From: Anaeramoeba flamelloides
Taxonomy: Eukaryota; Metamonada; Anaeramoebidae
NCBI GenBank assembly: GCA_027625915.1
Contig: JANTQA010000021.1
Span: 3,720,001 to 3,784,000 of the forward strand
Direction of reading: 5' to 3'
Length of the DNA stretch: 64,000 nt
Both the position numbers and the translations under genes were made by a program. The notes beneath the pieces are model-generated. The model saw only the letters and a list, made by a program, of their open reading frames with translations, searched no databases and had not been told where the DNA came from. Of this stretch, positions 1-11,271 are shown one piece after another; within the stretch, counting starts at the first letter, position 1; each line of letters opens with the position of its first letter.

Positions 1-254
1 TCACACTATTTTCTAGAGCTGTTCTACATATTTTTTAAATTTGATTGTACAAGTTTGAAATGTTCTCAAATTTGAAATGCACTTGAAAATCCCCAAAATC
101 CATTTTTTGTAATTATTTTTTTTGATCTTTTCAATTTGCTTTTAATTTGAAAAATAAAGAAAAACAGTCATCACTGAAAACGTAAAGATAACAAAAAATT
201 TTTTTTTATTTTTTTTTTTATCCAATTTCTAAAATGTGAAAAATTTTTTTGAGA

Positions 255-325
255 AGCGAAAGTGAAATAACAGAATTACTCAACCCCCTCAAGGGTGGGA
301 ACGTGGTCCTTAATATTCTGAATTG
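255..325 (+). repeat. Long-range inverted repeat, left copy
   Basis: This block, which begins GAGAAGCGAAAGTGAAATAA, recurs inverted and about 85% similar at 11165-11240. The shared part is about 70 bp and includes a GC-richer patch (CAAGGGTGGGAACG). It could be the end of a dispersed element. No other copy was noticed. Confidence 0.65.
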
Positions 326-344
326 TTTTTAAGATTTTTATTAT

Positions 345-545
345 TTTTTAAATGAAAATTTTCTCTCAAATTTGCACTATTTTTTGAAATAAATTTTACC
401 ATTTGATCCTTTATTTTTAGTATCTTTAATTTTTTAATGATAGAACTTTAAGAAACCAAAACAAGATTTACTTTTAGGTTTTTTGACAGTTTCTTTGATC
501 TATTCATTTAATGTCTTTTATTACAAAAAAACACACTTTTTATCT
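345..545 (-). mobile_element. Fragment of the 477-bp MITE family
   Basis: The stretch from the Phe/Lys-rich 345 region to the run near 545 matches the reverse complement of the central part of the intact MITE at 51704-52184. Shared landmarks include a TTTGATCCTT segment, AATAGAACTTTAAGAAACC and ACAAAAAAACAC. Terminal repeats are not recognisable, so this is a decayed internal piece. Confidence 0.65.
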
Positions 546-871
546 GTGGTGTACGGAGTAAACTTTTCTACAAGAATTATTTTGGCAATTATCAACCGGA
601 GATTCAAAGAAAAATTTGAAAGAATTCGTATCGTAAAATTATTGGTTTCTATCTGCCCCTTTTACTCCAAAAAGGAGAATATAAATCGTATTGTCCTTTT
701 TACCTCATTGTGTAAAAAAAAATTAATAAATTGAGTAAAATGTCTTTAAAATGACACACTGTGGTTGATAAGTAAGTTGTCTCCTTCACATTTTTCAATA
801 TTTTCCCTCTAACAAAAAAAAAATTTTTTTAATATTAGCCATATTTTCCCTCGTCTTCGACTCTGTGAAAA

Positions 872-1097
872 TACTGTTAATTGCAGAATAAAAAGATCAT
901 ATTTTTCATTCTGCTTTACAAAAAAAGCTAATCCCAAGAAACAATATAAATCATCAAAGTACCCATTTCTGAAAGCCAAATGAATAATTTAACCTCGTTT
1001 TTAGAAATGAAAATTTGAAATGAAAGATAGATTTTTAAAATAGTTTTTTGGAAAGTTGATTGAAAATTTTGTTTTATTTATTTTGAAACAAATAGTA
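872..1097. mobile_element. 226-bp MITE, TACTGTTAATTG family (copy 1)
   Basis: The element begins TACTGTTAATTG and ends in the inverted counterpart AATAGTA. Inside each end lies the shared block AAATTTTCATTCAGCTTT or its complement. Near-equal length (226, 227, 221 bp) and matching ends in the copies at 2311-2537 and 9039-9259 support one non-autonomous family with roughly 50-bp imperfect terminal inverted repeats. TA at both ends suggests Tc1/mariner-type insertion. Confidence 0.7.
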
Positions 1098-2310
1098 TGT
1101 GTTGAATTGTTCCTCGGTCTTTCGCCTTTGAAACAATTCATAAATATTAAATTTTTTATTTTGCAAAAGGGTAAATATTAAAAAATAAAAAGCAGATAAC
1201 ACATACATGTTGATTAATTTGACATTTAATTTCAAACAACAGTTCTATCTAGAGGATAAAACAAAGAGTTTAATAAAAATAAAACAAAACTAATCAGTCT
1301 TTAGTTTTTTATGTTTTCTGATCATTTTGTGAATCTTTGAAATTCAACAATTTGAAAAATAATTATTTTTTGAGATTCTAATTAGGAATTATTCAATTTT
1401 TAAAAACTATTATTTTGAGTGCTGGGTTTTAAATTAGAAAAAAGGAATTAAAAAAATGTGATTAATTGAAATAAAGAGATAATAAAATGTTTGTTCAATT
1501 TCAATTCTTATAAATCTGATAACTCCACTTTTAAAAATAGTTTTTTACCAAAAATCTTTTGAAGAACAACTAATTTTACAAGTTTCTTAATATTTAAAGC
1601 AATGGAATTCTTGCTTCAAAGCTTTATGTCAAAAAATTTTACAAAATAAAAATGGGAAAAGGAAGCAAAAATTTTCAAACATAATCAGAATTTATCAGTA
1701 ATTTCAATCTGAAAATTTTTAAATGTGGTTATTCAGAAAATGTAATTATTCCTTGTTTATATATATTTAGAATAGATTTGATTGAGTTACAGAAACCATT
1801 TACCACTGATATCATTTACACACAATGGTACGATATTGAAATTGTTGAAGAATCCATGATTACCCTATCCCTTAACAAACTAGAAAATTTTCATTTATTC
1901 CAGTTACTCTTGGAAAATTAGAACAAAAATAGAAATTTTTTGTGAGTGATAAAAAACAGAAAGAAGTGATTTGGAAGAAAACAGAAAAAAATAGATCAGT
2001 TTTTTCTTGTGAAAAGAGAAAAGCAGTTTCAAAAAAAAATAAAAAAAAAAGAGAATTCAGCAAAACGGAAATTTTTGTTCTTGTAATAGTCATTTTACCC
2101 AATTTTGATTTTACAAAAAAAGTCCCTAAAACAAATCAATTCCAATTTGAAATCAAAACATATGCTTCAGAACTCTTCAAATTTTTACAAATTTATATGT
2201 TTCTTTTGAAAAATGGATCAATATTCTTGAAAGTCTTCTTAAATAGAGTACCTGAGTAAAGATAAGTGAAATAATTTCACTTTCTTTTGTATAACAAGAA
2301 AATGAATATA

Positions 2311-2537
2311 TACTGTTAATTGTAAAATAAACTGGACAAAATTTTCATTCATCGTTCCAAAAAAAATCTTTGAAATAATCTTTGAAAATCGAATTATTTT
2401 TCAATCATATAACGTGTTTAACGTGGTTAGAGGATCGGGACTATCAAAATTCTGTATTCAAAGGATTTTTGAAATCATAATTTAATTTTGGAAAGATAAA
2501 TGAAAATTTTGTCCGATTTATTTTTCAATTAAGAGTA
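2311..2537. mobile_element. 227-bp MITE, TACTGTTAATTG family (copy 2)
   Basis: Starts TACTGTTAATTG, ends AAGAGTA, with CAAAATTTTCATTCAT near the left end and its inverted form near the right. It lies about 140 bp upstream of the start of the secreted-protein gene at 2675, so it may sit in that gene's promoter region. Confidence 0.7.
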
Positions 2538-2674
2538 AGCAAAATTCAACCTTTCTTGTGATTCCAACACTTTTTTTGAACAGAAAAAGTCACACACAAT
2601 TTTATCAACTCTGTTTTTTGTTTTAAAAATAAAACAGATTTTGAAAAGATTATTTTTGAAATTTTCTTCAATTT

Positions 2675-5600
2675 ATGAAAGTTCTTTATTCCTTGATTCT
2701 CTTTTTTACATTTCTTCTTATTATTCCCCATGCTTTAGGGGGCAAAAGACAAGAAGAAATGCCAGGTACAGTTTTTGAGACTCTTTTAGAAAAGATCACC
2801 TCACTTCAACAGCAAAAGGAGAGCAAATATTTTTTCCCGTTTAGTTGGTACAAGCAGAAGGGGCTATTTGAATCCTGGATTCATCTTAATATGGCTGGTG
2901 ATGAATTAATGAAAATAATTCGTGATGATGTGAAATTTTATGACAACAATTTCTTTGTGACGGGATGGGTTGTTCAAATCTTGGTTGAAACACATCGCCT
3001 CCAAACTGTCAACGTCGACTCTAAGGTTATTGAGATGGCACTTGAAACGCTGTTGAAATACAGTGATCAGAACCATCCAGATATCCCCATGATTTCCTTT
3101 TGGCCACAAACAAAGAAGGACAATATTTGGTATGCATACCCTCAAAATCTAATTGATCCCATGAAGGAGTCTGGAGGATTTCTGAACATGATTCGAAAAT
3201 TCTTAACCTCTTTGCACCTTGATGGCTTGTGGGACAAGCTCAAGCCCATCTTTGAAATGGTAACTATGAGTGAAGATGCCTTTAATATCCCAACGGACTC
3301 CGACGATACCTCAATAAATTTTGCATTGGGCGCCTCGCTCTATGACGCACAAAAGGAATTTCCTGACATGTTTAATCTTTGGAACACAGGCAGCAACCGC
3401 AATTTGCACCTTGCAGTCAAAGAAATTGTCAAGTATTCCTATCAACCCTTATCAAAGAGTCTTGACGACTCAATTTTGGATCCTCGTTCTTATTTGTTTA
3501 TGCACGACTTTTTGCATACCTCAGCTGTGAATACCCCTGACTTTAAGTTGAGTGCAACTTGGCTTTTAAACCTAACACAGGATCGTCAATTCTTCCATAA
3601 GAAATTGGCAATGCCCTTTAATGTAAATAATGTCGACATTACGGTGTGTTCCAACTTTCTCTATGGGGTAACCCATCTTGCAACTTCAAATATCGTCCCC
3701 TTATCCTCTTGGCTCTCTGATGAAGTCAAACAAATGATTTATAATAATGTTCAATACATCCAATGGGTGATCAAATCAGGAAGGGTCGGTGAAAGGTAAG
3801 TTGTCATTTTACCTACAGTAAGTTCCACTTTTAAGACAAAAACTTTCAATGAAATTTAAGGAACAAAAAAAAATCTCAAATTCAGGCACAAAATTCTAAT
3901 TCTCATAAAATGATTTGTGTTGAAAAAAAAAATTCCAAAAAGTGTGCCTTAATTTGAGATTTTTTTGTACCTTAAATTTGGTTGTAAGTTTGTATCTTAA
4001 AAGTGGGACTGACTGTATTATCTTTTTATACTGGTCTTTGAGTAAAAAATTTTTCTTCCTTTTCCTTTTCCTTTTTCAAAAATAGAGTTTTCAAAGAAAT
4101 AAGTTATTGTTTGTGACTCAATTTCAAAAAGGAAAAGGTATATGAAAATCATGTTAAATTTAGTTCCTATTTATTTGGGGCTGCCCAACCGATGAAAAAA
4201 ATCAAATCATTCTAATTAAAGCATAAATCAAGATAAAACAAAAATAATAAACAATAATATCATAGATATTATTCAAAATAACTACCCATTACTTATCTTA
4301 TAATTAGTTAATGATAAAGAAAATTCTGATTCTTTATTAACATTTCTAAACAAAAATTTAGTAATTAGGGAAGTACTTTAGAGTGCCTTAGGGTTCCATC
4401 AAATGCTATATTTTATTTTTTTTTTTTGAAAAGTAATCCGAAAATTTATTTAATTTCTTTTATTTCTAAAGTAAAAAAAACCTAACGGCGGTTTTCTCGA
4501 GTTTTATGTCAATTTGAAATGTCAATAGATTTTCGTTAGGTTTTTTTTACTTTAGAAATAAACCGAAAATTTTAATAAATTTTTGGTTTATTTCTACAAA
4601 AAAAAAAAAACCTAGAACACTTCACAAATAAAATAAAAAACCTCAAAAAAACCCAACAGCATTTCCCTAATTTTATAAATTCTTGAATAAAAAAAAACAC
4701 AAAGATGCTTTTCCAGAATTGAAAAGAATAGTGCAAAACCAAAACATTTTCTCAATTCGTTTAAATTTTTGAAAAGATTACTGTGTTTTTTTTTTAATTT
4801 TTGAAATAAACCAAATATTTCAAAATTTTTCTTTATATTTCTAGAATTAAAAAAAAACCTAATTGGGGTTTTCTTGAGTTTTCCGTTTATTTATAAAATC
4901 ACTAGATTTCATTGATAAAACAGAAAAGTGAAGAAAAACATTTTTAGTTTTCCCAAAATTTCAAAAAAAAAGAGTAAAAACAAAGATTTTGTCTCCTATT
5001 TATGATCAAATACCAGTATTTGAGAAAATTTATTTTTATTAATAATACCTTTCTTCTACCTTAATTTTTTAACCATCAAAAAATAAAAATAAAACAATTA
5101 CAATATTTTGTGTTTGATATAAATCATATAATATTCAATAAATTATAAGGCCTGATATTGGATTAACTTACTACCCCCCACTGTATGACTTTTATTGGTT
5201 TGCTTCAAGAACATTATCTCTCTTGTCAACCGAAGGCCAAAATTTCCCAGATCCTATCTTTGAAAAGATTTTTTACATCTTACAGGACACTTTTGAAAAT
5301 GAAGCCACACCGCAATTGTTAAATAGAGGCCACACCAAGGGCGATTATCTCTTTTGGGATGACTTTTTGGGAGTAAATGATACAAATATCTCGGGCAAGC
5401 CAATAAATAGAGCTGAAGATCGCCTGTTTACTACTTCGATTGTATTAAATGCACTGATTGACACATGGTCTACTCGAACTTCTGATTACAAGTATGTCTG
5501 GAAGCAAAAAACCCCCCAGGATGTGAAAAAGATGATCAAAATGGCAGCCAACTGGATTACAAAGGAAGGAATTGACGATTATAAGCCAGAAAATGCTTTC

Positions 5601-5918
5601 TTCTCGGGCAGTGTAAAGGGGGGAGGAACTTTGCCAGCCTATTATCCTACAAATTACATAAAATATCTGAATGGTACAGCCCCCCCTCCAAACCCTTCAA
5701 TGAAGTATTTTACACCAGAATTAATCAATGCCATGAAGGGAATCGTTGATCAGGACACTTATGAAAAAATGTTAAATGAAATGCATTTTGGTTCAAAGAC
5801 TCCCAGAAAACAAGTACCCTATAATGGGAAAATACCATGGCCTTATTGGAGTTCACCAGCTTTAACATACTCAGTATCTTTACTAGGGATTTCCAAATAT
5901 GAACATTTGAAAGATTAA
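2675..5918 (+). CDS. Secreted 629-aa protein, two exons (possible alpha/alpha-toroid fold)
   Basis: Exons are 2675-3795 and 5150-5918. The donor is G|GTAAGT, the acceptor is TTATAAG, and an Arg codon is split between them, giving one continuous frame of 629 aa. Residues 1-22 are a clear signal peptide (MKVLYSLILFFTFLLIIPHALG). The mature protein has no membrane segment and several N-glycosylation sequons (NLT, NDT, NIS, NGT), so it is probably exported. Helical stretches, Trp/Tyr-rich motifs (FFVTGWVVQ, SFWPQ, PYWSSP) and a DDTS motif around residue 212 recall helical-barrel cyclase-like proteins. That likeness is weak and no catalytic site is claimed. I do not recognise a named family. Codon use is balanced and clearly unlike the AT-rich flanks, which supports a real gene. 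Confidence 0.85.
3814..4017. mobile_element. 204-bp MITE in intron (TACAGT ends)
   Basis: Left end TACAGTAAGTTCCACTTTT and right end AAAAGTGGGACTGACTGTA form terminal inverted repeats that extend about 75 bp with few mismatches, so the element is almost a hairpin. TA/CAGT...ACTG/TA ends are typical of Tc1/mariner-derived elements. Its position next to the splice donor makes a long intronic stem likely in the pre-mRNA. Confidence 0.85.
4460..4562. repeat. Hairpin with 26-bp arms
   Basis: The arm TATTTCTAAAGTAAAAAAAA followed by CCTAACG recurs inverted at about 4535-4562, separated by about 45 bp. Similar polyA-CCTAA segments at 4610, 4850, 8380 and 16440 suggest a dispersed, decayed repeat. 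Confidence 0.6.
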
Positions 5919-8900
5919 TAAGTTACAATAAAAAAGAATCTAAAAAAATATCGCTAAAAGCAACCTATTTTATTTAACAAAGATTCCTACAAAAATAAAT
6001 AGAATTATGAATTTTTTTGAAATCTTTTTTGTTTTGAAAAGATGAACTTTCAATTATCCCTTTGAAGGTCTAATTTTAAGGATTAATATACAGTTATATC
6101 TAATTTTAACAGTTTTTATTAAATGCTAAAAATTTTTTTATTTTTCTTATTTTTTCCCTTATTTGGAAGAGAAAATTAATTACTTCTATTAAAAATAATT
6201 TTTTTTTTTTGTTTTTAATTCAAGGAAATTGCTCATTATGCTTTTTTTGATTGTTAATTGGATTAAAAAATCAATAGATTTTTGAAACAAAAACAGGAAT
6301 CAAAAAAAAAAAAAAGAGTAACAGTTTGGCTTTCTTGAGTTTTATTTTTATTTAGGAAAATTTCTTGATTGTAAGAATAAAATACAAGAACCAGAGAAAA
6401 GTACCTTTATCTTTTCAAGGTAGAATAGGATTTGAGTATAATCTTTGATTGCCCTGAGGCATTTTTAATACTAGACACGTAAACACTTTTTCTTGAGATT
6501 TCTATTGATTTCCAAAGAAGTAAAAATTTTCAGATCAAAAAGAAAACCTCAAGAAAAATGTCATTTTTTTTTTACAGGATTTAAAAAAATTGAATAAAAT
6601 CCTAGATTTTTCACCATCCCTTTAGGTCCTGGAAAAATGTCATTAGTTTTTTTTTAAAATTTACGAAATAAAAAAGAAAATTTCTCTATTATCTTTTGCC
6701 CTAATAAAAAATTTTTTTTATAACATGTTATAAACGTGTTGTAAAGGAGTTATAAATGTTGAAAAGTTATAAAATTTTATAATAACAACATTTATAAAAT
6801 TAAAGTTTTTAATAAAATTTGTTATAAAATTTGTAACATGTTATATGCCTTTTTATTTAATATTTTTTCAAAAAATATTGAAAAAATCACCATACAAATA
6901 AATAATTTGTGATAAAAATGTTATATAGATTTTATAAAAAAAAATTATTTTATTCGGGAAATTTCAAAAAGTAAAAAAAAATTAGGCATTTAAAAGCACT
7001 ATACAGCACCTAAATATACTAGAATGCACTTGGCACTGTCCCTCCCCTACTACTCATGTATTTATATATATCTGAATTTTGAAAATAAAAAAATGTCTAG
7101 GTGTCAAACTTTTCTGGAATTCAATTCCTCCTAACAACATTGTTCCCAATTAACTATCATTCCCTCTGAAAACACAAAGTTAAAAATTAATATAAAAATC
7201 TGAGCTTGCTTTCCTATATTCTATAAATCTTGGAAGTAATCAAATAACCAATATAATTTGAATCTTTTTGATTTGAGATGAATATAAATATGAATATAAA
7301 TAGGAACAAATAAAGGTCTTGAATCTTTGAAAAAAAAATGTTTTAAAAAAAAATTAGATTTAAATTGAAACATTTCCAAGAGTACATTTTTTTTCCAACT
7401 GTGAAACAAAAATAATCTAAATAGTTTAAAAATAAATTTTTGAATTAAAAAAATGATATTATTGTTATTATTGAGTTAACAAAAGGATGAATAATTAAAA
7501 ATTAAATTTCAAGGGGGTACTGTTTTTTACAAATTAAATAGATTCTTATTGAGATTTGTAATATTTGTTTTTGATGTTTGTGTTTTAGCTTTCTGAAATG
7601 AATGTATTAAACCCCATTTAAACAATTGTTAAATTTGTTACTATTTTTTTGAAATCAAATATTCACAGGTTCGCCATCTAAAACAAAAAATTCAAATGAT
7701 ATTTTTATAAGTGATTAAATTAATCCTTGAAAATGGGAAAACATGTTATGAGTTTTATATAGAAAAGTCTTGATTGTGATTGAAAATATTTTATTTTTTT
7801 TTTAATTTTTTTCTCATTGTTGAATTCCCTTTTTATTAGGAAGAAGAATTACCAAGGATGAAAAATCAAGTGGTTATATACTAGTACCCAAAATATCTAA
7901 ACTAGCTGGTATGGGCAACTTGAAGATAAAAAGAAAAAAAATAACTTGGGGAGATAAAAATATATTCGAACAAAAAGAAAAAGAATGACAGCTACTATAC
8001 AAATACCCCGCAACCAAGTTTCACATATTTCTTAGATATAATTAAATGATAAAATTCTACATACAGTACCAATAATGTTTTTTGAGTGTTCTTGATAAAA
8101 TTGGGCTGTTGATTTTTTTTCTTAATTTTTTACCAACTGCCTTTAAAATAATAATTCTTTTTTTTATTTATTTTTATTTTTTTTTTTACTTTTTTATTGT
8201 TTCTTTTTGATTATTCGACCAATAAAAATTTGGAACTTGTTTGATTACAAAATATTTTTTTAGATTTTTTATCTAAAGTACAAATTTATCATTATTAATC
8301 AGGATGGGTATTAGTTTTTTTTTTATATTGAACAACTAAATTTAAAATTTCCAAAAGTTACTTGTAATTTCTAAAATTAAAAAAAAACCTAACTTATCTT
8401 TTCCCTAAATTAAACGAATAGAGCAAAATTTTTGATTTTTCTATATTGATTTGTTAAATTAAAAAAAAATACCTAATGACTTAAAGAGAATCTTTAGTAT
8501 CTCCCTACCATCAATAAAAAAAAACAACAAAAGGTCACATATTTTAATTTTTCTGTTCGATAGTCTTGATTTGGGTAGTAAAACAAAAATTTTGTTGTGA
8601 TTTTTCAAGAAAAATATCACAGATCCAATCTCAGACAATAAAACTAATTGATGTATATGTGATTTAATAAAATAAAATTTGATCGAATTTTTAGAAAATT
8701 TTATCAAATTAAATTTCGTTCTTTTAACCAAAAATTGTTTTATTGTATGTAGTCTGAAAAAAGTTATTTTCTATTTTACAAAAAATGAAAAAATTGGGCT
8801 CAACAAAATTTTTTTAACAAATTATTTGGTCTTATTTACCAGAATCCTTGCAACAATTTAAATCTTTTTGGTCACACAAATAATCGATTAGGAATTTATC

Positions 8901-10344
8901 GGATAAAATTACAAAATTCCCATTAATATCTTTGACAAAATTATATTTTGAAAAATAAAATTCTGTCTTTTAACAAAAAAACAATTTATAAGAAAAAATT
9001 CTAATTGACCTTATAAATTTAATGATTATAACCTAAACTACTATTTGTTGTAAAAGAAATGGAACAAAATTTTCATTCAGCTTAACAAAAAAGGTATTAG
9101 AAATCTTTTAAAATTTCTTTTTTTTGATTCCCTAAAGAAGATTATTCAAATTCTAATTTTCGAAATGTAGACTTTGATGATTCTACTAATTCTTTTTGGA
9201 TAGATTTTTTTGAAAAGATGAATGAAAGTATTGATTGTTTTATTTTACATTTAACAGTATTTAAAAAAAATACAAGTATTTTTGAATAAGTTAAATAAAT
9301 CAATTTTTTGTTTAATCAAAATAATTATCTCAAAAAAGAAAATAAATCTTTTTATTAATATTTCTGGCAATAAAACTTTTTATTGTTGTAGAATAATGAA
9401 TGAAATGGAAATAAATAAGATTAAAATTTCGTTATATTTTAAGAAATAAAATAAATTAAATTGTTTTCAATTCACAGAAAATGAATAAAAAAAAATGATG
9501 TGACTGATAAAATCTTCTTTACTGGCTTTCTTAGTTGATCAGAAATTATTAAAAATTCGCATTTATAAAAATTCTTAAATATCTAAGGTCACTAATAAAA
9601 TATTTTAAAATTTTACCTTCTTGTGGTTGTAAAAAATGATCTCACCAAGGTTGAAAAAAACAGATCATATTTAATTAACAAAATTATTTTTAACGATGTT
9701 TACATGCTAAACTCTTAGAATAATATATAATTAATTTTCATAGTTTGGAAATACCATGAAACTATTTTATTGAAGCTGACGTGTCTATTAAATTTTTAGA
9801 AATTTATTTAAATTTTCTCTCAAATGAAACTAAAAAATTTTCAATAAATTATTACCTAAAACTATTTTATTATATTTTAGAGTTCTTCTTGATTCTTATT
9901 ATCCTGATCCTCTTTAACAGAGTTCTAATTCACACCATATTGAACTTTTATAACTGAGTCTTCGAGCCCACCAAAATCTTAAATCTTCATTAACGATGAC
10001 AGTTCCCTTAAAACTGTTTCGTTACAAAAAAGTTTTCAAAAATATGATTCAAACCAATCAATATTCATCAAAAACCTACTTTTGTTTTGTATTTTTAAAA
10101 CTCCACAGCCCTTCTTTTTCCAAGAGTTTTCAATTTTGCAAAAAGAAGAAAAACTCTAATCAGTGTTTTGACTCTACAAAATTTCAACTTTGACAAAAAA
10201 ACTAATAATAAATTTAATGTTTAATACAAACAGAACGATAATCCATTGAATCACCTTTCTTAAATATTAAAAATAAAATCAAAACATTTTCTTTTTTTAT
10301 TCATTTTTCTTACAAAGAGTCTTGAACCTTTAATTATTTTAGCA
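5919..10344. other. 4.4-kb AT-rich intergenic region without genes
   Basis: No open frame with protein-like composition is seen on either strand. The content is homopolymer-rich DNA, a GTTATAAA-rich palindromic patch at 6720-6850 with TAACATGTTATA at both ends, decayed AAAAACCTAA repeats, and one MITE copy at 9039-9259. Confidence 0.7.
9039..9259. mobile_element. 221-bp MITE, TACTGTTAATTG family (copy 3)
   Basis: Begins TACTATTTGTTG, ends TTTAACAGTA, with CAAAATTTTCATTCAGCTT near the left end and the inverted equivalent GATGAATGAAAG near the right. The right end matches the inverted consensus better than the left. Confidence 0.65.
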
Positions 10345-10953
10345 ATGAAAATAACTTTCTTACTTTTGATTCTTGCCCTTTTGATTCTCATTCAAGGATC
10401 AGTACCTGTGCCAACAAAATTATTGATCCATGGCCGAAGCTATGATGACAATGTATGCAACGGCAAATCTTTCACCGACGAGACAAGAATTGATCAAAAA
10501 TGTTATTCGTTGAGCTTAGACAGCATGTATCTTACCAACCAAATGAAAGGAATCACTCTAATGTATTGCCCAAGCGTTATTGATTGTTCAAAAAATTGCT
10601 TTGAATATCGAACTTACACCCCAGACGAATGTACTGTCACATCAAACTATACCTCACAACTTTTTTCCATTGAAAAAAAAGATCTTGATCAAACCAAAGC
10701 TGTCGATCAAAGAAACTACCCATATTCAAAAACATGCGAAGGAGATTATTACGAGTACACTTATGTTGAAGGTGAGTGCTATAACCTTGAGGGTGGATTC
10801 TCCGTTTATGGCATCTTAGTGAAAGACACCATTGAAATCTTCCAGGCAACGAACTACAATTGTAAGAACGCTACCCCTGTCAACGTAAAATTAGGTGAGT
10901 GTGTTGAAAACAAGGACGGGACAAGTACCGTCTACCACCTTGTTCAAAACTAA
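10345..10953 (+). CDS. Secreted 202-aa Cys-rich protein with two similar halves
   Basis: A single-exon frame starting MKITFLLLILALL, a strong signal peptide probably cleaved near residue 18-23. The mature part holds ten cysteines and two N-glycosylation sequons (NYT, NAT) and no membrane segment. Residues about 37-98 and 131-189 share a pattern: Cys, 11-14 residues, Cys-Tyr-x-Leu, about 30 residues with Lys-x-x-x-Ile, then further Cys ending in an Asp/Gly-Glu-Cys motif. This indicates an internal duplication of a roughly 60-aa disulfide-bonded module. I do not recognise the family. Composition is much less AT-biased than the flanks, supporting a real gene. It has no close neighbour on the same strand. 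Confidence 0.85.
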   Translation: MKITFLLLILALLILIQGSVPVPTKLLIHGRSYDDNVCNGKSFTDETRIDQKCYSLSLDSMYLTNQMKGITLMYCPSVIDCSKNCFEYRTYTPDECTVTSNYTSQLFSIEKKDLDQTKAVDQRNYPYSKTCEGDYYEYTYVEGECYNLEGGFSVYGILVKDTIEIFQATNYNCKNATPVNVKLGECVENKDGTSTVYHLVQN

Positions 10954-11164
10954 TGGGTCTGGTGATGCAAAAAGTGCTTTTCTTATTTTATTTGACATTC
11001 AAAAAAAAATATAAATTTTTTCAACCAAACAAAAGTCACCTGAAGAACATTATTGCATTTTTGAAAATTTGTCTTTATACTACAAAATACTCAGAAACTA
11101 GTTTCACACAATAATAATAAAACAATCACACTTTTGATCCATTTTTTATTTAAATTATTTTTTG

Positions 11165-11240
11165 ATATTAAGGAATAAGTTCCCAACCTGGAGGGTGTTT
11201 AGTTATTGTGTTATTTTACTTTCGCTTCTCAAAAAGAATT
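11165..11240 (-). repeat. Long-range inverted repeat, right copy
   Basis: Reverse complement matches the block at 255-325 (GAGAAGCGAAAGTAAAATAA here). The pair encloses 10.9 kb including both secreted-protein genes, but no longer arms or target-site duplication are visible. Confidence 0.65.
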
Positions 11241-11271
11241 TTCAATATGAAGAAATTGTTCCAAAAAATTA

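Larger units (their letters stand above)
1..2674. other. AT-rich intergenic region with small mobile-element remnants
   Basis: No convincing gene is seen. Short open frames here are low-complexity Lys/Phe/Asn runs, and the one at 483-734 starts in a MITE fragment. Recognisable contents are listed separately: an inverted-repeat block at 255-325, a MITE fragment at 345-545, and two copies of a 226-bp MITE at 872-1097 and 2311-2537. Confidence 0.7.
3796..5149 (+). other. 1354-bp intron of the secreted-protein gene
   Basis: Bounded by GTAAGT and TATAAG. It contains a TA-flanked MITE just 18 bp after the donor, a perfect-arm hairpin at 4460-4562, and several AAAAAAAACCTAA-type runs shared with other non-coding parts of the window (8340-8410 and the intron end at 4850). 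No coding sequence is seen. Confidence 0.8.

Noticed and set aside
6720-6850. Palindromic GTTATAAA-rich patch with TAACATGTTATA at both sides
   Set aside because: Possibly a decayed inverted-repeat element, but short, low in complexity and without a second copy, so it was not called.
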